Positions 1 through 13,933 of a stretch of DNA of 64,000 bases are shown here, one piece after another. The first letter of the stretch is position 1, and each line of letters begins with the position of its first letter. The notes under the pieces were generated by a model. The model saw only the letters and a list, made by a program, of their open reading frames with translations. It was not told the origin of the DNA and ran no database searches. The stretch is from Eriocheir sinensis (taxonomy: Eukaryota; Arthropoda; Malacostraca; Decapoda; Varunidae), in contig NW_026111826.1 of the NCBI RefSeq assembly GCF_024679095.1, positions 15,001 to 79,000 on the forward strand, given 5' to 3'. Both the position numbers and the translations under genes were made by a program.

Positions 1-1059
1 CATGGCTTACCGGCGTTACGGCTTGCACATAGATAAAAAAGCCCCTAGGTGAGATAGACACCACTTCCCACACTTGGCTGACTTGGTGAGCTGCCTGCTC
101 GCCTCTGTAAAACGTTTTATCAGCTTGTGATGACAGGTAGCCCAGGTGACGGTCCGGTGCACACGCCTGACAGTCTTTAGCGAGGTTCGCCTGACCGCCA
201 GTGCACGCACGACGATCCACTTCCTTGCCTATTCCAGCTCACCGACACCCCCTCGCCACCACCTCACCATCCTTACCATCCCGGCGCCCTTCCTTCCCTC
301 CTCCTCGCTCAAGTCAACCTATCCCCCTGTCCACTTTTCTGCTCTCCCGCCCATGCCAGAACACCATCCCGCCTTTCTGTTCGCCTGCCCATGTCAGCCC
401 GCCGCCCAGCCCCTGGGCATGACAGGCTCTGCTACATTCAGATGCCAACGCTCTCCGTGTCGAAATGCGTGCTTTTAAAGACATTATACCATGATAGCAT
501 CACGGCAACAACATACAGTTTGTCCCTCGTGATAAGAATAAGTATTGCTCAAGTGCGTGATTGCATGCTGAGTGAATCAGTATTGAGCGGAGCCTGACGC
601 GGCGGCTGTGGTGGTGGTGATGATAGTGGTGTTGGTGGTGGTGATGGAGCTGCCATGAGCCCAAAATAGCCCATTACATAAATGAATAAAAAGTTAGCCT
701 GCATTCTGAAAAACAGCTGAGCTGCTACAGCCCAAGATGGCGGGAAAGTCGCGGCCCGGCAGCGCTGCTCGGGCCGCGCCGCGTGGGGGCCGCGAGTGTG
801 TGCGTGGCCGCCGCCCCCCGCCGCTGCAGCTGTCGCGACCTGCAGTTAAGGTTATTGTTTTAAAATATTTCTTCGGCAATTACTCCCGGTAAACAATAGG
901 TCAGTGTTCTAAATTGGTCAATTTTACACCCCTGATATGTTTTATGAGACTTTCATGTTCAATAAATTCCCGGTGTAACACGCGGCTCGCGGTGGACACC
1001 TCGCGGCGGCGTGGCGTGCGGCGGCGCCTTATCGCCCCGCCATCTTGATGGAGACCTTG

Positions 1060-1240
1060 CAGATTTTACGTTACTCGCGGAAAATGTATTGCATAAATAT
1101 CCATTACGTTTCGGGTGTTCGCAAAATATAGTTACAGATAAATTACTGCCATTACGGAGCATGTTATTAGGCGGACAATTATCGTCATTTTGGCGCATAA
1201 CGGGACATTTACGAACCCCATAAGTCAGGCTCGGCCCGGC
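1060..1240. other. Repeat-free block in intron 2, candidate conserved noncoding element
   Basis: Single-copy, balanced-composition sequence between GC-rich flanks with many A/T homeodomain-type cores (ATCCATTACG, AATTACTGCCATTACGG, GACAATTATCG, CCATTATGGGAC nearby at 1302). It contains no simple repeat and no open frame. A regulatory role is inference only. Confidence 0.3.
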
Positions 1241-1668
1241 GGTGAGGGCCTCCTGAGGGTGTCGTCCGCGGCGGCCCGGGACACGACACGCCGCCGCCAC
1301 GCCATTATGGGACAATTTGCTGCGGCGACCCAACGGCGGCGGGAAAAGTGATATTCCGGGACAGCTTGTCAGGCCGCGGGGAGCCACGGCGCGGCGGGTG
1401 GCGCAGGGGACGGAGAGGTGCGGCAGGACGAGACGAGAAAAGGGAAGGGAGCGTGCAACGGGGGAGGAAAGCAAGGGAGGAAGGGAGAAGCCGCACCGGT
1501 GGGGAAGGACGGGAGCATTCGGCTGGGGAAGAGAGGGAGGACCAATCTGGTTGGGGAGGAAAAGTAGGGAGGGAGGGAGAAACGTCTGGATGGGAGAGCA
1601 CAGGAAGAAGGGAGGGAAGGGGAAGCAGGGAGAGAAGTGATTTTGGGGGAAGGGGAATAGCACGAGGA

Positions 1669-1756
<88 letters not shown>

Positions 1757-1758
1757 AC
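1669..1758. repeat. CA microsatellite
   Basis: About 85 bp of AC repeat with one G substitution, after 240 bp of purine-rich DNA (1430-1660). Confidence 0.95.
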
Positions 1759-1971
1759 ACAAAAACAGAATATGCAAGATAATATAAATTCGAACGAGTA
1801 AAATATGATTCGTTATGCTGAAAACCTTAATATCGGTCAAAGGTTTTATAAGGGAGGAGATGAAAGGCTTAATATAGATCAATCATTTTTCATTAACTAT
1901 TTCTTACTTTAAGGGAATATTACTTGGTGTGGGCTGTGTTTTTTCTTTTGTTCAATTCTTGCTCTACCCTC

Positions 1972-1998
1972 CACCTCCTCCTCCTCCTCCTCCTCCTC

Positions 1999-2053
<55 letters not shown>

Positions 2054-2093
2054 TGATAATGATAATAATAAAAATAATAATAACAATAATAAT
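1972..2093. repeat. CTC and AAT trinucleotide microsatellites
   Basis: A CTC run (1972-1999) passes directly into an AAT run (about 2000-2050) and an impure AAT tail. Confidence 0.95.
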
Positions 2094-2198
2094 AAGCTTC
2101 TCTACATTCATCCAATAGTAATAATAAAGTTTCTGCTACACACTGCTGTCGAAAATAACTCTTCCAAAATTTAGGAAAAATATCAAATTCTTTTATCA

Positions 2199-2498
<300 letters not shown>

Positions 2499-2990
2499 AC
2501 GGCGGGCAGGACATGTAGAGAGTCACGCCGGGCCGGTCGCTTGTGGTCTCGGGGCTAATAAAGAGGCGGTTGTGGGTGGCCATCTTGTCGGGGCTTCCTT
2601 GCGGCGGCGGGGGCGGGGAGGGTGTGGCGGAGGGTCGAGGCAGGGAAGAGGGAGGATGGGGAAGGCAAGGTAGGGGAGAAGGGGGGAGGGGAAGAAAGGC
2701 CCGGAAGTGGTGGACATTATGGCAAAGCTCGCCCAAAAAAGTGAGTGGACTCCGCCCGCCTCTACCCTACCCTGCCCCTACCCGCTCTCCTCCTCCTCCT
2801 CCTCCTCCTCGCAGGGCCCCGGAAAGGAAATGATTCTGAAGAGCGGCATTCCCTCGGCCATAACCATTCCAGTAAATATCATGATGGGAAAGAACACGCC
2901 GTCCGCCTGTCAACGGACCAACGGCGCGATCCTGTGTGTTGTTGGGTGGTGACGTCCGCGCTAGAGCCCCACTGATGCATGTTTTTCTCT

Positions 2991-3006
2991 GTCTGTCTGT
3001 CTGTCC

Positions 3007-3097
<91 letters not shown>
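2991..3097. repeat. CTGT then CT microsatellite
   Basis: A short CTGT run passes into about 90 bp of CT. Confidence 0.95.
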
Positions 3098-3100
<3 letters not shown>

Positions 3101-3359
3101 AAAGCAAACTGTTGTTGAGACGCCATACTATACAACAAACTGTTATTCTAAGTCTTAACCAACGCCAGAACTATCCTATGCAAAGACTATTTTACGCCAA
3201 GCTTTCATTATACGCCACACTAACATACGCAAGACTATCTCAGCATTATTATTGTCATTATTAGACTATCAGTATTACCTTCTTATACGCCAAAATATTC
3301 TTCTTCTTCTTCTACTTCTTAAACTATCATTATTTTATTTCTATGCGTCAAACTATCAT

Positions 3360-3690
3360 ACACCAGCAACAGTGTCAGAACCCAGGCCAGAACTTCTCGT
3401 AGCTATGGCAAAAGCACCATCAGAACCATATACCTACGTGTTAAAACCAATGCCGAAATTTTACACGCCAAAAATATTTCACTCCAGACTCTTATGCACC
3501 GCAACTAATATTATAACCCGGCCCAGAACCAACCCCAGCACATTATACATCAAAAGACAACAAAACTATATATATGAGAAAACCAAAGTCAAAATATTAA
3601 GCTCTAGACTATCATATACCTCACCTAACGTCGTAACCAAATTCAGAACTAACCCCAGAATACATATGCGTCAAAAGATCCACTCACTGA
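3360..3690. repeat. Degenerate tandem array, about 121-bp unit
   Basis: The words CCAAAAATATTTCACTCCAG (3469) and TCAAAATATTAAGCTCTAG (3590) repeat at about 121 bp, each followed by CAGAACYAACCCCAG-type sequence, with a weaker unit before. An open frame across it is a by-product of low stop density. Confidence 0.55.
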
Positions 3691-4068
3691 CGCAGGGTAG
3701 GGAAGGCTTAGGAGGGGGTCGGGGTGTCCAGTCTCCGTCGAGTTTTCTATTAATAGGAATCAATTTGTGGACCATCACGATTGTTGAGGGGAAGGAAGGA
3801 AGGGGGAGGAGGGAGGAGACGAGAAGGAGAGGGAAGAGGAAGGTGGAGGGGGAGATGGGACACGAGAAACGGTAGGGGACAAGAAAAAAAAGGAAGGGGA
3901 AGAGAGGTAATAGGATTGGAAGGGCGAGGAAGGTGGGGAGGGAGGGAGATGTGAGGCAAAGGGTCACAGGGAGGAGAGGGGTGATGAAGGAAGGGAGAAT
4001 TAGTAAGCTGACTTTTTTTAATCAAAGATATTAATGAAAAGTGATTTATTGTCCACTTGTTTTCCTCT

Positions 4069-4128
<60 letters not shown>

Positions 4129-4545
4129 TGAACACAAAACCTTCCACACCAATGTTTTCCTCTCGTTCCTTCTTTTCTTCCTTCCTTCCTTCCTTCCATC
4201 TTCCTTCCCTCCCTCTCTCCCTTCCTTCTTTCCTCCCTTCCTCGCCCGCCCCACCGCTCGGCCGCCTCGTGTTGATAATCTGGGAGTTGCGTGACGCGGC
4301 TTATATTTACGAGAAATAATTCACACCTTAACTCAGGCTTTTATTAGGCGAGTGTCGTGTGGGTGTCCTGCGCTTCTCGGCTGCTTGCGGGGCGGCGCGC
4401 GGGTGTTTCTATTTCCTGACTCTAATACACCCACTAAGGAAGGATAATGAAGAGTTTTGCGCCCTAATGCACTCGGTTTAGAGAAGAGGAACTTGAAAGT
4501 GCTTGTGTTGCCAGCGGTCTGTGTGGGGAATAGACGTGCGCGAGT

Positions 4546-4590
<45 letters not shown>

Positions 4591-4638
4591 TAGGTAGATT
4601 TTTCTGGTAATCACAGCAAAGAAGTTACCCATTTACGC

Positions 4639-4693
<55 letters not shown>
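4069..4693. repeat. CT tract and two CA tracts
   Basis: CT at 4069-4124, CA at 4549-4587 and CA at 4641-4693. Between them lie C/T-rich TTCC repeats (4170-4250) and single-copy sequence (4260-4540). Confidence 0.92.
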
Positions 4694-4695
<2 letters not shown>

Positions 4696-5989
4696 GATGA
4701 ACTCTGGCCCCATCGACCCGGGCGCCTGGCCGTTAGTGTCTCCCGAGGACTACGTGTTGAGAAAATCTATGGACGGCGCCGCTACATTCACTACCGGCAA
4801 GGGCGAGACGCGCCTCATGAATGCACGAGAGTTCCGCCCCTCCGAGTGCTGCCGGGATTAGGGTGTTGCCGAGCCTCGTATATTTAGCATTATTGCACGC
4901 AAGACCCGCCAGCGTTGACAGGCGCCGAACACGCCACACTCAGCCAAGCAACGCTGCCAACGCCCGCTCCTGCCTCGCCTTGACCGGCCAGTCACAGAGC
5001 CACGTTCAGCCTTGTAGCAGAGTGTTACCTTGTTGCTCAGGATTATCCGAGAAGTAAGATTTTAAAAAAAGCATTGTGCAAGGAGTAAAGATTTGGGGTG
5101 CCGTGTCCTGGGGAGGGCCGGGGCGGAGCGGGGCGGGGCGGGGTGAGGCGAGGGGTGGTGGTCACCGACTCTATATATGAGGGCCCGGCGGCAGCGGTAG
5201 TGCGTGATCGGGGCCTCGTTTACGGAATGTTTTGGCCGAGGCGGGCCGGGGCGGGATGGGACGGCCGCCACAGACGGAGATGAAGGATAAAGGTGACGAT
5301 ACGGAGCGCTCGGCGGCGGGAGGAGGCATGGAGGTGGCGGGTACAGGTGCCGAGGTCAATTAGGCGACCACTGCGCCATAACAAACACATCGAGGGCCAT
5401 TACTCAGCCCTAGGTGTGTTATCAGCAGCAGTGGTGCTTCCATTGTTAGCCTTTATCACTATTTAAATTTTTTTTTTCATATTGCTAAATACATGCCATC
5501 ACTCTTCCCACAGTGTCCCTCTAAAAAACTTTCTATTCAAGTTCATCCGTAAGCTGCCTTATTGCTAAAGCCAACCGGTATCTTCATTCCTTTATCCCTT
5601 TTAATAGTAAACTCTAGAACAGGCTTCATATGTCTGAATTTTTTATGTAGGGGCTGATCACGACGCCGTTTCAACCAAAATAGACCTTTGTCCTTTGGAA
5701 TATTCCTTTGTGTATATATTTTGTGGGGCAGCGTAATGCAGGCGTATTTTTTTATTATAGTTTGGTCCTTGATTTTACTTTAATGCCATATTAAAAATCC
5801 TCTCACATGTCTGCAATAACAGGCTGTTCGGAGAGTCCTGCAGTTACCAAGAGGGACAAAGCCGCCTTGCCAAGACAGTGTTATCAGCAGTCCACAGTCC
5901 CACGGAACAGGCTGTGCTGAAAGGCGCTGAGGCCAACAAGGGGGGACAGAGCCGCCTTGCCAGGGCTGTGGGTTGGGCCGCGCGTCTGT

Positions 5990-6300
5990 CAACAGCGGCG
6001 GGTCCAGAGGGGCGCCAATTAGGGGTCGCACTAATTTATTATTCCCGTGATCATTAATAGTCGTCATCCTGATCCAAAACTGTGTCTCAGCCTCACGCTG
6101 GCTAACGAGCAATAAACAAGTTCGCTTAGCAACGGTTCACGACCTCAACATGTAATATAATATTTGGAGGCACTGTAATTAAAGGGCAGTTCCTGACGCA
6201 GCGCATGCATCGTTAATGAGGGCCATTCCGGGGCAGAGGCCAGCACGGCGGTGTCTCCTCCGCAGGGCTGCCAGGCTCGCCGCCTGAACACTCGGTCACG
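5990..6300. other. Repeat-free block next to ems exon 2, candidate regulatory sequence
   Basis: Single-copy sequence with several TAAT cores (GCGCCAATTAGGGG, GATCATTAATAG, TGTAATTAAAGG, CGTTAATGAGG). It lies 360-670 bp downstream of exon 2 in intron 2. The surrounding 4700-6650 is otherwise unremarkable single-copy DNA. Confidence 0.28.
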
Positions 6301-6657
6301 ATATTTCTAGTGTGGCGCCACGGAAAGGATCGAGAGTTGCTGCTTGTTTGCTTGATAATCTACTTTTTGTCTTTTCCCCTGTTCATTTTGAAGGAACAGA
6401 GTTCCTTGCGATTGTTATATATATTTTTTATTTGGTCCTCAGTCTGTCTCCTTTACCGTAAGAAACAACAAAAACACGCTTGCCGCCATGTAGCGAGTTA
6501 GCTTATAAAGAATCGCTCCCCTGGCTTTCTAAAGAATGTATAACGAAAATAGTCTCCGTTACCTTGAGAAAAAAATCTTTCACCTGTCATGAAGCGACGG
6601 AACTTTGTTGAACTGACTAAACCTCCCCTTCACTGCGTCAAGGCAGGTGTGACTCAC

Positions 6658-6827
6658 CTGCGTCTCGGAGAGGTTGAGGGACTGCGCGAGCTGCTTCCTC
6701 TCGGCGCCCACCACGTACTGGTTCTTCTCGAAGGCTTGCTCCAGCTTCAGCAGCTGACTCGGGCTGAACGCCGTGCGGATCCGCTTGGGCTTGCGGAAGG
6801 GCAGCAGGAAGGACGGGAAGTCTGGAC
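6658..6827 (-). CDS. ems: Empty spiracles/Emx-type homeobox gene, coding exon 2 (first two thirds of the homeodomain)
   Basis: This exon encodes residues 165 (shared codon) to 221. A polypyrimidine tract and TCAG acceptor lie just before 6827. The first two bases complete the glycine codon opened by exon 1. Ten linker residues follow, then the basic N-terminal arm KPKRIRTAF, helices 1 and 2 ([11 protein letters not shown], then [14 protein letters not shown]) and LSETQ, which is homeodomain residue 44. The donor is CAG/GTGAGT in phase 0. [15 protein letters not shown] and YVVGAERK are characteristic of Emx/ems and separate it from other NK-like homeoboxes. The 44/45 intron is a known position in many homeobox genes. 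The missing WFQNRR recognition helix would be in exon 3; no matching sequence was seen between 1 and 6657, so it probably lies off the left edge. Past the donor the frame soon reaches a stop, which supports the splice. Confidence 0.96.
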
Positions 6828-7199
6828 CTGAGGAAGAAAAAAAAAGTGACGAGGAATCAAAACGATGAAGACGACGATGAATAAGATCAGTTAAGATATG
6901 CACAGTCACATTCTAAACGTTACAAATTCCATGCTGCTGTTGCTAGGCCCACAATACTCGCTTCCTTACTTTCCATGATATAGCCAGCATTCTATCTAAT
7001 CATAATGAAGCACAGCACACTATGGACATATCATAATAATTTGTCCAACATTATCAGCGGCTTCATAAAACTTGCAGATTTTATATTTGTAATCGTCAGT
7101 TTCTTTTTCAGGCAGACCATTAACAGTAATTTTTAACTACTGCATTCTGTTCCTTTTCGGTATTATTTCAACACAAATTCTTTAATTATATGTACATTT

Positions 7200-7235
7200 A
7201 ACCCCCCCCCCCCCCCACACACACACACATACACA
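7200..7235. repeat. Poly-C and CA run
   Basis: A 16-17-base C homopolymer is followed by a short CA repeat. A second C run of about 14 bases is at 60027-60040. Confidence 0.9.
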
Positions 7236-7259
7236 CTCAACCCCACCCCACACACATAC

Positions 7260-7550
7260 CAGTAAAAACCTCCATTTCATTACATAATACGAGATTACAT
7301 TTTCGGCGCTTCCCGCAATTGCAGCATCAGATTAATCCGTCACCAAACACGCCCTTTTAATAGCACGGCGGGGGTCGGATGTGCCTTGGTGCGGGCGTTC
7401 AATCCATCCCTTAATTGTGAGCATCAGGCGGCGGCGCGCACACACGAGGGGCGGCGGCGGTGGCTGAGCCCTAAATACACCGGGGGGCGGCGCCACCCCG
7501 CGACGGGTAATCTGATGACAGCATTCATGAGCGCGCTAAATGCAGGGTGC
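7260..7550. other. Repeat-free block in intron 1 near exon 2
   Basis: Single-copy sequence with TTACATTTTCGGCGC, GCAGCATCAGATTAATCCG (the TAATCC core is a bicoid/Otx-type site) and GC-rich stretches. It stands out from the microsatellite surroundings. Function is not shown. Confidence 0.28.
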
Positions 7551-7556
7551 GTGATA

Positions 7557-8055
<499 letters not shown>

Positions 8056-8338
8056 GTATGCATGTATGTATGAATGTGCGGATGTGCGTGTGTATGTGCG
8101 TCTGTCTGTAAGCATTTATCAGTTCATTCCGTATTCATGACAAGGCTGGGTCACCATTGTTCAGAAGCACCCCTCAGATCACCCTACCCGCCCTCTCTCC
8201 TCCTCTCCCCAGCCTCCCTTCCGCTCTCCCTGTCGCTGGTGTCACTCTCATTAGCGTGTTAGCGCCGTATTAGCATATTACACCAGGTACATCCGATCCT
8301 CGCTTGATAGGGATGACAATACCGCGGTGGTTGACAAC

Positions 8339-8690
8339 GGCTGCTCTTGTTCCTCCTTGGCCGACTTTCCTGCGTTGGCCTCGTCTGTCTGTGTCTCCGA
8401 CTGGCTGGTCACATGCTACTGGGCACTGAATTAACACTGATCCTGTGCTCTGTTCCCTCCTTGGCTGATTGTCCCTGCGTGGCTGACAACGGCTGCTTTT
8501 GTTCCTTCCTGGCCGACTTTCTCTGCGTGGGCTTCACTTATCACGTGTCCGCTGGTCTGCCTGTGTCTCTGTTTGGCTGGTCGCAGTCTACTGGGCTCTA
8601 CATTAACCTGGTAGCTGCGGGGATCGTGTTTCTTAAAGGCCCCTATAAGCGAATTAATGAGAAAAAATCATCACTCATGCAAACCATTTC

Positions 8691-8721
<31 letters not shown>

Positions 8722-8865
8722 CAATGCATTTGTGATCACTTTATGCATCAATATTGCACTTTATGCAAAAATATGGCCCGTCGCTGGTACACGGTAAAGC
8801 CACAAATTTGGCCCCTCGCTGCTACCGGGTTAACACTGATCCTGCACTCTTGTTCCTTCGGTGAC
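8339..8865. repeat. Two-and-a-half-copy tandem duplication, about 152-bp unit
   Basis: GGCTGCTCTTGTTCCTCCTT (8339) recurs as GGCTGCTTTTGTTCCTTCCT (8491), each followed by TGGCCGACTTTC and, further on, the GGTC...CTACTGGGC segment. A partial third unit lies at 8830-8865 after a TA run at 8696-8720. Confidence 0.65.
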
Positions 8866-8944
8866 AGTTTTCAACCGAGTGGTGGAAGATTACCCACATG
8901 CTGCCCAGATCTTCATTCAACCCTAACTTCAGCGACTTCGTTCA

Positions 8945-9105
8945 AGTGGAGCACCGGGGGGCAGCCTGGGCCAAGCAAGTCACACATCACGGCAGACACT
9001 ATTGATAAAATTCCCCTGCGCCACTAGCGGGCTGAGGTCGCTCAATAGACCCCTCAACAAAGCCTATCGGCGCTATAGGCAGCGACAACAACAAAAAAAG
9101 GCTCT
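8945..9105 (+). mobile_element. tRNA-derived SINE, 3' half only
   Basis: GGGGGGCAGCCTGGGCCAAG, the CGCCACTAGCGGGCTGAGG segment and the tail AAAGCCTATCGGCGCTATAG, ending in A-rich sequence, match the 3' half of the SINE at 50864. The tRNA-like head is missing. Confidence 0.62.
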
Positions 9106-9464
9106 CAAAATACAATCTGATCTTGGTCGAATCTATTCATTTCCAACTTATTCGTTTTATTCCACTCTTTCACCCGAGTCTGTCTGTCTGTCTGTCTGTC
9201 TACCTGCCGTGCGTACCCCCGTGTTCCCAACTCGTCTGTCTTTTCCCTGGCTACAGTGTCGGCTGCTTCTATAGACATCGTGATCTTGGTCTCATCTCCC
9301 GGCGCTCTATCTCGTTACGTACATATTACCACATCGCCTTCCATTCTCTTGTCTATGGGTCCCGAGCCTTTGTTTGCACACACGACTACATTTTGTCAGG
9401 CTGTCTCCATGGTTTGTTGGTGTGGTCATGGTTCGTTTTCTATACCCTCATCCCCCTCCACTCC

Positions 9465-10912
<1,448 letters not shown>

Positions 10913-10989
<77 letters not shown>
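10913..10989. repeat. CT microsatellite (77 bp)
   Basis: Starts directly at the LINE 3' terminus, after its second CTATGTAAAT unit. Confidence 0.97.
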
Positions 10990-10993
<4 letters not shown>

Positions 10994-11185
10994 TCTACGC
11001 TCCTCAAAATGGTTAATGTTATTTTTCTAATCATCTTTTTTTCTTTTTCTTCTTCCTCTTTTTCTCTGCCAGCTTGTGTGTCTTCCGTATTCCTTCTTTC
11101 CTTCTATGAATCTTACTTTTCTGGTTTATTTCTTTCGTTCTCTACCTTCATCTTTTCAATCTTTTTTCTTCCTTTTTTTCTACCA

Positions 11186-11290
11186 CCAGGGTCATAATAC
11201 TACACATGGAAGTGCCTCCCCCCACAACTTCTACGAAAGCCTTGACAAGTGTGCGTGTTTGGGCGCCGAAATGTTGAAGAAAATATGACC
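11186..11290 (+). mobile_element. MITE family B, 3' fragment (B1)
   Basis: ACCACCAGGGTCATAATACT, CTACGAAAGCCTTGACAAG and TTGGGCGCCGAAATGTTGAAG follow the right half of family B. The left half is missing, and a T-rich run precedes it. Confidence 0.65.
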
Positions 11291-11517
11291 GGGAGCGTAT
11301 TTCCTCGCCCGCCGCGGAAACAAGATAGTCGTACGCGTAGAGAGGAAGGAAGTGTCGTGCTGAGTTTAAATAAGTGCGTTCACGACCTCCTGTCCACACT
11401 ACCTATGCTTTGCTCGCTTCTGAAATGGAGTTTGTTACTGTTTACGCTCTCCTCCTCATCCGTCCCCCACCTCTCACCCGGACACCCAGACACCCACACC
11501 TACACACACTAATTTAA

Positions 11518-11737
11518 GCCCGTATTGTTAAGCGTTTCAGTCCCTCAGTTCGCCCGTGTGAAAAGTCTCTCGTAGAAGTTGCTGGGGCTTTCATGGACTG
11601 TTTAGCGTTCCTAGTGGTAGTTTAACACGACTTTTGCATCTTGAATGGGAAAATCGCACATGAAAATCCGGGTCATCTTCTCTGTGGCCTTGGGAAATAG
11701 TCGTATACTGGGAGCCCGAGACGTTTAAGAATACGAA
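11518..11737 (+). mobile_element. MITE family A, copy A1 (near full length, about 220 bp)
   Basis: The left end GCCCGTATTGTTAAGCG and the right end GACGTTTAAGAATACGA form imperfect terminal inverted repeats. The interior carries the family words CTCTCGTAGAAGTTGCTGGG, TTCATGGACTG, TAGTGGTAG, CACGACTTTTGCA and TCTGTGGCCTTGGGAAATAG. There is no coding capacity, so it is a non-autonomous DNA transposon. The superfamily is unknown. It starts about 230 bp after a family B fragment. Confidence 0.8.
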
Positions 11738-11973
11738 TCTAAGTCCTGTGCTGGGTCTTATCAACTCCTCCCTGCCCGCCTTCCTTCCCATTACCTCTGA
11801 CGGGCCGATCGCTACGCCTCGGGAACAAGACAACAAGAGGCCAATTTTCCTCGCTAGTCACCCCGACGCATCCTGTCTCCCTGGGCGCTTCCATACACGT
11901 CCCGGCGCCGCCCCGTGTGGCTGCGGCGGTACACACGTCGCCCGCATGAATGGGATGATAGGAACGAACTCAC

Positions 11974-12530
11974 TTTCTTGTTGCTAAGAATCGCCAGCTT
12001 GCTACAGGGCTAAGGGAGGACATGACGCGGGGGTGGGCATGTAAGTAAGGTCGTTCTAATAGCGTTTTCACAGTAGTTTGATGTGTGTGGATGAGGATGT
12101 ACAATTGAACGCGCCCGATTACCCTTCTTTCTTGGTGCTACGAATCACCAGCTTGCTAGAGGGTAAAGGAGGGACATGACGCGGGGGTTATGTCAGTAAG
12201 TAAGGTCGTTCTAATAGTGTTTTCATGATAGTTTGATGTGTGTGGATGACGATGTACATGAACGCGCCCGATTACCATTCTTTCTTGGTGCTACGAATCG
12301 CCAGCTTGCTACAGGGCTAAGGAGGGACATGACACGGGGGTATATAAGTAAGTAAGGACATTCGAATAGTGTTTTCATGGTAGTTTGATGTGTGTGGATG
12401 AGGATGTACATGAACGCGCCCGATTACCCTTCTTTCTTGGTGCTACGAATCGCCACCTTGCTACAATGCTAAGGACGTGACGCGGGAGGTATGTATAATT
12501 AAGGGCCGTCTAATAAGCGTGGTTGCAGAG
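11974..12530. repeat. Tandem array, 153-bp unit, about 3.6 copies
   Basis: TTTCTTGGTGCTACGAATCG-type words start at 11974, 12128, 12281 and 12433 (spacings 154, 153, 152). Each unit includes CATGACGCGGGGGT, TAAGTAAGGTCGTTCTAATAG and AGTTTGATGTGTGTGGATG. Similarity between units is high. No open frame is shared. Confidence 0.88.
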
Positions 12531-12560
12531 GCGTTAGCTTGTATGACTGAAGATAAACAC

Positions 12561-12745
12561 GCTTGAGAACATATCCTAGCCCTGTTCAACTTCCTACCTC
12601 GCCCTGCTCTCCCTGGCTTGACTTGCAACAGGAATTACAAGGTGAAAGAAGCCGAATAAAGACACTTGAGAACCTAACCTAATCCTGCTCATCCTCCTCC
12701 CTCGCCTTACTCTCCCCTTCACTGTCTGGCTTGGCTTGCAACAGG
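12561..12745. repeat. Tandem duplication, about 102-bp unit
   Basis: GCTTGAGAACATATCCTAGC (12561) and ACTTGAGAACCTAACCTAAT (12663) begin two units that both run through CTGCTC...CTTGCAACAGG. It directly follows the 153-bp array. Confidence 0.6.
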
Positions 12746-13129
12746 GATGGGGGAAGATGGGGGGCAGAGAACGTAAGGGAGCAAGTATGGAAGTACAGGG
12801 AAAGAATGGGAGTTATGGTACGGTGATTGCAACGTGAAGGGTTAAGGTTCCTTAGGTGCTACGTCCGTCTATAACCACCGAGGATGTACGAGTGAGCACG
12901 CTTAATCGTTTTTGTCTCCCGCCTCGCACTACTTATCTCGTCGCTGGCAATGTGCGGAGGATAAACGCCTGAAATTACTCTCCTTTGTCTGTCCGTGTGG
13001 CGCGGGGAAGGAACAAGTCTGGCTGTCATTTTAACTGAACTTTCCTCTCCATGTTGCCAACGTGAAGTAGTTGAGGCTGACATGCATCCGCTATATACTT
13101 TTTTTTTCCTCTTCCTTCGCCGTCTCGCC

Positions 13130-13770
13130 GCAGTAAGAAGCACACATGACATCCATCCGAACGCACCTCAAGATACAGTCGTAATAGCAGTCGTCTTTGG
13201 TCCATACTCTTAAACACATCGGTCTCTCATCACGACTATTTCCCAAGGCCACAGAGAAGGTTAATCGGGTTTTCATGGGTGTTTTTTTCCCGTTCAAGAT
13301 ATAGAAGCCGTGTAAAACGAACACGAGGGTCACAAAACAGTCCATGGAAATCCCAGCAACTTCTACCTACGAGAGGCTTTTCAAACAAGGGAACTGAGGC
13401 GCCGAGACGTTTAAAAATACGGTGTTTTGTCTTGGCGGCTAAAAGGGGACAGGTAATTCTTGGTAACGTCTTCGCCACGGTAAGAAGCATAAACGATAGC
13501 CATCCCAACGCACCTCAAAATGACAGTCATAACACCCGTCGTCTTTGTCTTGGCAGCGAGAAGGCGAGTAATGGAGGGCAACACACACTCGCTACCTTCT
13601 GGCTTGGTGGTAACGTCTTTGCCACACTACGGAGCATAAATAACAGACATCCTAACGCACTTCGAGATGACAGTCACAACAACCATTCTCTTTGTCTGGG
13701 CAGCGAGAAGGCGAGTAATTGAGGGCAGCACACACTCGCTACCTCTTGCCTTGGTGGTGACGTCTGCCTG
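13130..13770. repeat. Tandem array, about 149-bp unit, interrupted by a MITE
   Basis: Units with AAGAAGCATAAACGATAGCC (13482) and GGAGCATAAATAACAGACA (13631), and a first partial unit near 13135, carry CATCC.AACGCAC and AAGGCGAGTAAT..AGGGCA. The family A MITE at 13201-13424 splits the first unit. Confidence 0.78.
13201..13424 (-). mobile_element. MITE family A, copy A2, inserted in a 149-bp tandem array
   Basis: In minus orientation the copy runs from CGTATTTTTAAACGTCTCGG (right side) to a partner end CCATACTCTTAAAC at the left, with all family words inside. It interrupts tandem repeat units at the word CTTTG: neighbouring units read CGTCTTTGTCTTGGC without interruption, whereas here CGTCTTTG and TTTTGTCTTGG flank the element. 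That gives a natural filled/empty comparison for defining the element ends. Confidence 0.82.
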
Positions 13771-13933
13771 TCCGGGGTGAGATGCGGCCCTGATAACAGT
13801 CTTCATGGCAATTACAGCGCCATTACTCTGTAGCGCGTGTACTGCGAAGACGATAAATGGGTGTTTCTTTATATATATGGTCAGGAAGACTGAGCCAACG
13901 GGGGGAAACATGTGTTACAGAAAGTTGGATAAG

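Noticed and set aside
16..1223. Short open frames at the left edge on both strands
   Set aside because: No conserved domain, and lengths within chance for this composition.
3252..3875. 207-residue + strand frame with repeated Pro/Arg segments
   Set aside because: It follows a degenerate 121-bp tandem array and then a purine tract. No recognised domain and no consistent codon pattern.
5780..6112. 110-residue minus-strand frame with repeated WQGG.VP segments
   Set aside because: The repetition reflects a small duplicated segment (GCCGCCTTGCCA at 5870 and 5951). There is no known domain and it lies in the ems intron on the coding strand without splice support.
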